A DNA stretch of 26,197 nt. Origin: CAZGTQ01 sp964528575. GTDB taxonomy: Bacteria; Planctomycetota; UBA1135; GCA-002686595. Location of the stretch: contig CAZGTQ010000452.1 in the NCBI GenBank assembly GCA_964528575.1, forward strand, positions 1 to 26,197. The letters are read 5' to 3'. The first letter of the stretch is position 1. Every line of letters starts with the position of its first letter. Under the pieces are notes generated by a model. The model did no database searches and was not told where the DNA came from. It was given only the letters and a program-made list of their open reading frames with translations. The translations under genes were made by a program, and so were the position numbers. Of this stretch, positions 21,613 through 26,197 are shown one piece after another.

Positions 21613-24600
21613 TCAGAACGGCAGCTCGCCCCGCTCCTCGAGGTCGCGCTCGCGGGAGGCCGGGTCGCGCGTCTCGGCGAAGGGCGCGTCGAGGCCGCGG
21701 CGTGCGACGTCGGCGAGCATGCCCATGTGGGCGAGCGACTCGCGCAGGCAGCGGTCGGTGTCGCCGCGGACGAAGCGGGCGCCGGCCGAGCCCACTTCCA
21801 GCGCTCCATCGAGCGCGCCGGCGAGCGGCAGCTCGCGCAGGAAGCCGCGGTGGCGCGGGTCGTGGACGCGGCCGTCGAGCAGGAACACGCAGCCGCGGTC
21901 GCTCTCCTTGCGCATGAGCCGGCCGAAGCCTTGGCGGAACTTCGCGAGCGCCCGCGGCATGTAGATCGCGCTCTTGTGCTCGCTCGGCCCCAGCGCCGCG
22001 CATTGCGCGTGGTGGTAGCGGTCGGGGACGCCGTAGGGCAGCCGCACGAGCACGAGGTACTCGAGCGTCTCGCCCGGGAAGTCGGCGCCGTACCAGAACG
22101 TGTCGAGGCCGAGCAGGATCGAGTCGGTCTGCGCGCGGAAGCGTTCGCCGAGCTCTTCTTTGCGCGAGCCCGCCATGCGCTGGTACCAGAACGGCAGCCG
22201 GCGCTCGCGGAAGAAGTCCGCCAGCCCCGCGCCGACCTGGCGGCAGTCCGTCGCGTTCGTGAAGAGCACCAGCATGCGCCCGCGGGTGCGCTCGCCCAGA
22301 TGCGCCACGAAGCGGCGCACGTACGCGAGGAACGCGCTCTTGTCGTTCACCTGCGGCGCGTCGCGCGGCGCGCACACGACGACGCGACTCCAGTCGAACA
22401 CGTCGGGCGCGCGGAACGTGCGCAACGCGCGCGGCGGGCGATCCTCGTCCTCGGCGGGGTGCGCCGCGCGGTACAGGCCGAGGTAGCGGCTCGCGCGGTC
22501 GAAGCCGCCGCCGAGGAACGTCGTCGCCGACAGGAACGCGCCGCTCGCGAGCTCGGGGTGGTAGCTGCGGCCGAGGAACTCGTGCGGGAGCAGCACGCGG
22601 GCGACGAGCGAGCGGCGCGCGCCGTCGTGCTCCACGTCGTAGAAGAAGACGTCGCGGCGCAGCGCCGGCTCGTCGCGCTCGCCGCGCGGGATCCACGCTT
22701 CCGCCGCCTCGAGCGCCTCGGCGAGCTCGACGCGTACGAGGTCGAGCGAGCGGCGCAGGCGGCGCCGGCCCGGCACGGCGAGCTCCTCGAGGTGCTCGGC
22801 GAGCTCGCTCAGCGCGGCGACGAGCACGTCGAGCGCGCGCGCGAGCCGCGCGTGCGCGTCGAGCAGCGGCGCGGCTTCGCGCGTGCGCAGGTACTCGGCG
22901 AGCAGCGCGTGCGTGTCCCGCTCGCTCCGGTCGCGCTCGGCGTCCTCGCGCCACGTCTCGAAGTCGCGCACGCCGATCTCGAGCTCGGTCAGCGCGGCGC
23001 GTGCGCGGGCGTGCGCAGCGACCGCTTCGTCCGCGCTCCCGGCGGCGATCGTCGCGGCCTGGACGCGCGCGAGGAGCGAGCTCGCGCGGCCGCCGCGCGG
23101 TGCGCGGTGCACGCGGCCGAGCAGCTCGCGCGCCGCGCCGGGGTCGAACGCGTGGCTCCACGCCTCGTGCGCGCTGTCGTGCAAGTGCTCGCACTCGTCG
23201 AACAGGACGTGGCGAAACAGCTCGCGGCGCGCGAGCACGAGGCTGTGGTTCGTCACGACGACGTGCGAGCGCTCGGCGAGGCGACGCGCGACGTGGGCGC
23301 CGCACGTGCGCCGGTCGTCGGCGGTCGCGCAGCAGCCGCTCTCGGCGCGCGCGTGGCGCACGAGACGCGCGAGCTCGCGGTCGAGCTCGTCGGCGGGCAG
23401 CCCCGGCAGGTCGGAGCGGCGCGGGAAGCGGTCGAGGTCGGCGTGGGAGTCGGCGAGCGCGAACAGCGCGAGGCGCGTCCACGCCAGGCGGTAGATCGCC
23501 GTGTCGCCGTCTTGCGGCACGTGGAGGGCGAGCGCGCGCCAGCAGAGGTAGTTCGCGCGGCCCTTGAGCGGCGTCGTGCGCACCGGCGTCGCGACGCCCG
23601 CTCGGCGCAGCATCTCGACGGCGACCGGCGCCTCCCGGCGGATCGCCTGGTCCTGGAGCGCGCGCGTGTACGTCGAGACGCCGACGCGCAGCTCGTTGCG
23701 CAGCGCGAACAGGCACGCGGGCACGAGGTACGCGAGCGTCTTGCCCGTGCCCGTCGGCGCGTGCACGAGCAGCAGCTCGTCGCGGCCGAGGCTGCGCGCG
23801 ACCTCGCGCGCGACACGATGTTGGCCGAGACGATGTTGGCCGAGACGATGTTGGCCGAGACGGTGCGTCCGCGCGCCGTCACGCTCGCGCTCGGCGAAGT
23901 ACGCCGGCAGATGCACCTCGAAGATCTCGTCGACGCGGCGCAGGTCGTCCGCATCGAGCGGCGCGACCTGCGCGCGGTCGGGCGGCAGCGGTTCCTGCTC
24001 GCGCCATGCTTGCTCGCCCCGCGCGCACGCGGGCAGCGCGGCGTCGAGCGCCGCACCGGGCTCGGGCCAGCGCTCGAGCGCGCCCGACAGCGCGCGCGCC
24101 GCCTGCGCCTGGGCGAACAGGTCGCCGTCCGGGACCCAGTCGTCGGGAAAGTCGACGAGCGTCAGCGCGAGGGCGAGCGCGTCCGCGGCGCCGGGATGCG
24201 CGTGCACGAGCAGCCGCCAGGCGCCGGCGTAGCCGTGGGCGGCGAGCGCGACGGCTGCGTCGCCGAGCGCGACGAAGCGCTCGACGCTCGCGCGCATCGA
24301 GGCGAGGACGTCGTCCGGTCCCGCGGCGGCGGACAGCGCACCGCCCGTGCCCGGGAGCAGGAGCTGGCGCAACTCGTCGGCGCCGAGCGAGGCGCGCGGC
24401 GCGTCCGCGCTCGCGGCCCACGCGTCGTACGCCTCGCGCTCGGGCACGACGAGCGGCGCCTCGCCGACGAAGGCGCGCAGCTCGTCCCACGCGGATTCGG
24501 CGGCAGGCGCGTCGGCGAGCTCGCGCTGCGTGATGCCGAACTCCAGCGCCATGCGGCGGCTCGCTGCCGCCGCGTCGCCGGACGCGGCAGCGCCGGACGC

Positions 24601-24801
24601 GAACGGCCGGCAGACACGGTCGAATCGCTCCCAGCCGTCGCCGCGGTGGCGCAGCGCCTGGAGTCGGAAGACGCCGTCGCGCGACGGGTCGGGACCGGTC
24701 GCGTGGACGACGGCGAGCGCGAGCCCTTCGAGCCGCCGGCGCCGGCTCCAGGGCACCTCGGCGTCGCGCGTGGCGCGCTCTTCGTCCGGCGGAAGGATCA
24801 T
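21613..24801 (-). CDS. DinG/XPD-type superfamily 2 helicase with degenerate DnaQ-like N-terminus
   Basis: 1062 residues from an ATG at 24801. Residues about 25-175 resemble a DnaQ 3'-5' exonuclease, but the DxE motif is VVHATG. The helicase core has a Q-motif R-x-x-Q repeated three times (HRLGQ, about 313-327), Walker A HAPTGTGKT (Lys354), STYTRALQDQ, a D-E-C-E box at 535-538 (DEAH-like), VVVTNHSLVLAR, and C-terminal LSATTFLGGGF, LVLFTNATD, LLGLDTFWYGADFPGE and FRQGFGRLMRKESDRG. Cysteines in RANYLCWRA, ESGCCATADDRRTCGAH fit an iron-sulfur domain between motifs Ia and II, as in DinG, with one spacing unusual. It is predicted to unwind DNA 5'-3'. No ribosome site is seen; TATAAC lies 12 bases upstream. 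Confidence 0.9.
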   Translation of the reverse strand: MILPPDEERATRDAEVPWSRRRRLEGLALAVVHATGPDPSRDGVFRLQALRHRGDGWERFDRVCRPFASGAAASGDAAAASRRMALEFGITQRELADAPAAESAWDELRAFVGEAPLVVPEREAYDAWAASADAPRASLGADELRQLLLPGTGGALSAAAGPDDVLASMRASVERFVALGDAAVALAAHGYAGAWRLLVHAHPGAADALALALTLVDFPDDWVPDGDLFAQAQAARALSGALERWPEPGAALDAALPACARGEQAWREQEPLPPDRAQVAPLDADDLRRVDEIFEVHLPAYFAERERDGARTHRLGQHRLGQHRLGQHRVAREVARSLGRDELLLVHAPTGTGKTLAYLVPACLFALRNELRVGVSTYTRALQDQAIRREAPVAVEMLRRAGVATPVRTTPLKGRANYLCWRALALHVPQDGDTAIYRLAWTRLALFALADSHADLDRFPRRSDLPGLPADELDRELARLVRHARAESGCCATADDRRTCGAHVARRLAERSHVVVTNHSLVLARRELFRHVLFDECEHLHDSAHEAWSHAFDPGAARELLGRVHRAPRGGRASSLLARVQAATIAAGSADEAVAAHARARAALTELEIGVRDFETWREDAERDRSERDTHALLAEYLRTREAAPLLDAHARLARALDVLVAALSELAEHLEELAVPGRRRLRRSLDLVRVELAEALEAAEAWIPRGERDEPALRRDVFFYDVEHDGARRSLVARVLLPHEFLGRSYHPELASGAFLSATTFLGGGFDRASRYLGLYRAAHPAEDEDRPPRALRTFRAPDVFDWSRVVVCAPRDAPQVNDKSAFLAYVRRFVAHLGERTRGRMLVLFTNATDCRQVGAGLADFFRERRLPFWYQRMAGSRKEELGERFRAQTDSILLGLDTFWYGADFPGETLEYLVLVRLPYGVPDRYHHAQCAALGPSEHKSAIYMPRALAKFRQGFGRLMRKESDRGCVFLLDGRVHDPRHRGFLRELPLAGALDGALEVGSAGARFVRGDTDRCLRESLAHMGMLADVARRGLDAPFAETRDPASRERDLEERGELPF
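23816..23860. repeat. 15-bp tandem repeat, three exact copies, inside helicase
   Basis: The unit cgatgttggccgaga occurs exactly at 23816-23830, 23831-23845 and 23846-23860, followed by a variant cggtg. On the coding (minus) strand it yields HRLGQ three times, just before VAREVARSL and Walker A. The unit is in frame, so copy number changes only shift the length of the helicase Q-motif region. Confidence 0.95.
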
Positions 24802-25077
24802 CGCGGCGACCAGTTATACGGTCCGGCCCGCGCGCCGCGGCTCGTCCGGCGGAGCGTTCCGCGCGCCGCCGCGAGAACCCGGTAGCTTACCCGATCGTTC
24901 GCGGAAGGGGCGGCGCGGCACCGGGCGCGCCTTCCCCCCGTCCCGCGCCGGGCCGCTCGACGAATTGCGGCGCTGTTCGATAACATGGGCGGCCGCCGCG
25001 AACGCGGCCCGGGTCCCGTGCCGTGCGGACAGCAGCGAGCCGGTGCCGCGACCTCTTTCAACCCGCTCTCATTGCAC
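24802..25077. other. Divergent intergenic region between helicase and amino acid dehydrogenase
   Basis: These 276 bases hold no convincing gene. Reading leftward, TATAAC (24818-24813) is a candidate -10 element only 12 bases before the helicase ATG, so its mRNA may be nearly leaderless. Reading rightward, GATAAC (24979-24984) is AT-richer than its surroundings but lies 94 bases before the dehydrogenase start and has no well-spaced -35 box. An upstream in-frame ATG at 24985 would add 31 residues of no family likeness. Confidence 0.45.
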
Positions 25078-26136
25078 ATGGAAGTTTCCGAGATCCAGGT
25101 CGACGGCTACGAGAAAGTTCTCCGTTGCCGCGACGAGGACAGCGGGCTGCACGCCCTGATCGCGGTACACGACACCACTCTCGGCCCGGCTCTCGGCGGC
25201 ATGCGCATGCTGCCGTACGTCTCGGAGGACGAAGCACTGTTCGACGTGCTGCGACTCGCGCGCGGCATGACGTACAAATCGGCGGTGGCGGAGACGGGTC
25301 TCGGCGGCGGAAAGTCCGTCGTCATCGGCGATCCGAAGACGATGAAGTCGCCGGCGCTCTTTCGCGCGATGGGGCGGTTCGTCGCTGCGCTGAACGGCCT
25401 GTACATCACCGCCGAGGACATGAACATCGGGATCGGGGATCTCGAGCACGTCCGCGAGACGACGCGCTGGGTCACCGGTCTGTCGCGCGAGTCCGGCAGC
25501 TCGGGCAACCCGAGCCCGTACACGGCGCGCGGCTGCGTGCAGGGCATGCGCGCGGTGCTGGAGGAGATCTACGGCTCGCCCGAGATCGAGGGTCGCCGCG
25601 TCGTGATCCAGGGCGTGGGGGCTGTCGGCGGCCGGCTCGCCCCGATGCTCAAGGAGCGCGGGGCCGAGGTGATCGTGTGCGACATCAACGAGGAGCGCGT
25701 GCGCGAGCTCGTGGACGGCTACGGCGTCGAGGCGGTGCCGGACGCCGGTCACCACGAGATCCCGTGCGACATCTATGCGCCGTGCGCGCGCGGCGCGGGG
25801 ATCAACGACCAGACGATCCCCGAGCTGCGGTGCAAGGCGGTCGCGGGCTGCGCGAACAACGTGCTGCTCGAGCCGCGTCACGCCGAGGACCTGCGCGCCG
25901 CCGGGATCCTCTACGCGCCCGACTACGTGATCAACGCCGGCGGCATCATCAACGTCTCGTGCGAGCTGCACGAGGGCGGCTACGACGAGGCCGTTTCGCT
26001 GCGTCTGATCGAGCGCATCTACGACAACCTCAACATCGTCTTCGAGATCTCGCGCAACGAGGACATCTCGACCCGCGAGGCCGCCGCGCGACTCGCGGAG
26101 CGCCGCCTGGAAGAAGCGCGCGCCCAGAAGGCGTAG
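25078..26136 (+). CDS. Leucine-dehydrogenase-type Glu/Leu/Phe/Val dehydrogenase
   Basis: 352 residues from an ATG at 25078, the length of known leucine dehydrogenases (about 350-370); the upstream ATG at 24985 gives an unlikely extension. Family signs in order: ALIAVHDTTLGPALGGMRM (substrate-binding), LARGMTYKSAVAETGLGGGKSVV (catalytic Lys in GGGK), LYITAEDMNIGIGDLEHVRE, a PSPYTARGCVQGMRAV domain linker, VVIQGVGAVGGRLAPMLKERGA (NAD-binding Rossmann), IYAPCARGAGIND, AGCANNVL and ILYAPDYVINAGGIINVSCE. It deaminates branched-chain amino acids reversibly to 2-oxo acids with NAD. Ala/Met in the substrate pocket cannot be judged by eye, so phenylalanine or valine preference is possible. No ribosome site is visible at the start. 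Confidence 0.93.
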   Translation: MEVSEIQVDGYEKVLRCRDEDSGLHALIAVHDTTLGPALGGMRMLPYVSEDEALFDVLRLARGMTYKSAVAETGLGGGKSVVIGDPKTMKSPALFRAMGRFVAALNGLYITAEDMNIGIGDLEHVRETTRWVTGLSRESGSSGNPSPYTARGCVQGMRAVLEEIYGSPEIEGRRVVIQGVGAVGGRLAPMLKERGAEVIVCDINEERVRELVDGYGVEAVPDAGHHEIPCDIYAPCARGAGINDQTIPELRCKAVAGCANNVLLEPRHAEDLRAAGILYAPDYVINAGGIINVSCELHEGGYDEAVSLRLIERIYDNLNIVFEISRNEDISTREAAARLAERRLEEARAQKA

Positions 26137-26145
26137 CCGAGCTAC

Positions 26146-26168
26146 GGTGTCGCACACCTTGTTGTCGT
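26146..26168 (+). terminator. Possible terminator hairpin after the amino acid dehydrogenase
   Basis: GGTGT (26146-26150), loop CGC, ACACC (26154-26158) form a five-pair stem followed by the T-rich TTGTTGTCGTT. The stem is short and the tail interrupted, so termination is only possible. It is flanked by two other five-pair hairpins (26132-26146 and 26163-26177). Confidence 0.3.
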
Positions 26169-26177
26169 TCAGCGACA

Positions 26178-26197
26178 GGGAGGTGCCAGGTGCCGCA
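26178..26197 (+). promoter_or_regulatory. Ribosome site and possible GTG start of next gene
   Basis: GGGAGG at 26178-26183 lies six bases before a GTG at 26190, which leaves only about two and a half codons before the window ends. Spacing is ideal, but nothing of the protein is visible. Confidence 0.4.

Noticed and set aside
21727..24885. Rightward 1052-codon open frame opposite the helicase
   Set aside because: Antisense to the conserved helicase motifs; its composition is the mirror of the helicase codons and has no fold signatures.
24985..25077. Upstream ATG extension of the amino acid dehydrogenase
   Set aside because: The added residues are Gly/Arg/Pro-rich and unlike the family, whose proteins begin close to the ATG at 25078.

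Overview
The window is a GC-rich (about 70% or more by eye) bacterial chromosomal segment. It is densely packed with protein genes that are often joined by 1- to 4-base start/stop overlaps. No rRNA, tRNA, CRISPR array, insertion sequence or phage gene was seen. The gene content suggests a high-GC member of the Planctomycetota: a sulfatase-fold lipoprotein, a MORN-type repeat lipoprotein, proteins ending in the pseudopilin-like SAGPDG...TADDV signature, and secreted proteins of unknown function. This assignment is inference, because no phylogenetic marker other than PrmA is present.

Layout. (1) 1-1814: the 5' end of a leftward glycosyltransferase (cut by the window edge) and a divergent polytopic membrane protein. 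Between them lies an imperfect inverted repeat with one arm just upstream of each start. (2) 1837-3989, leftward: a sulfatase/alkaline-phosphatase-fold lipoprotein with Thr at the nucleophile position, overlapping by ATGA a MORN-type repeat lipoprotein. (3) 4128-9253, rightward: a three-subunit molybdenum hydroxylase in the order Tat-exported 2Fe-2S, Mo subunit, FAD subunit with an extra four-Cys insert (PaoABC-like). A small Cys-rich protein, a DUF1326-like anchored protein, and an orphan ParD-type antitoxin that seems to start at CTG and is followed by a vestige of a toxin gene come next. (4) 9286-16524, leftward: glpD, two tandem pseudopilin-C-terminus-like membrane proteins, fadE and a carboxypeptidase-regulatory-like repeat protein. 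(5) 16841-19185, rightward: a secreted protein resembling a metallopeptidase that has lost its zinc motif, and a secreted protein with a PrcB C-terminal-like domain. (6) 19193-24801, leftward: a DinG-type helicase fused to a degenerate DnaQ-like domain, an isopentenyl-diphosphate-isomerase-like Nudix protein without the catalytic Cys, prmA and a SAM methyltransferase. (7) 25078-26136, rightward: a leucine-dehydrogenase-type amino acid dehydrogenase, followed by small hairpins and a possible next gene start.

How the genes fit together. The molybdenum hydroxylase cluster is the clearest functional unit: an exported aldehyde or heterocycle oxidoreductase, with two conserved-looking but uncharacterised accessory proteins. 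GlpD and FadE point to glycerol-3-phosphate and fatty acid oxidation. The amino acid dehydrogenase fits branched-chain amino acid catabolism. Most novelty is at residue level: several proteins keep a recognisable fold while lacking hallmark catalytic residues, and one helicase carries an exact 15-bp triplication at its Q-motif.
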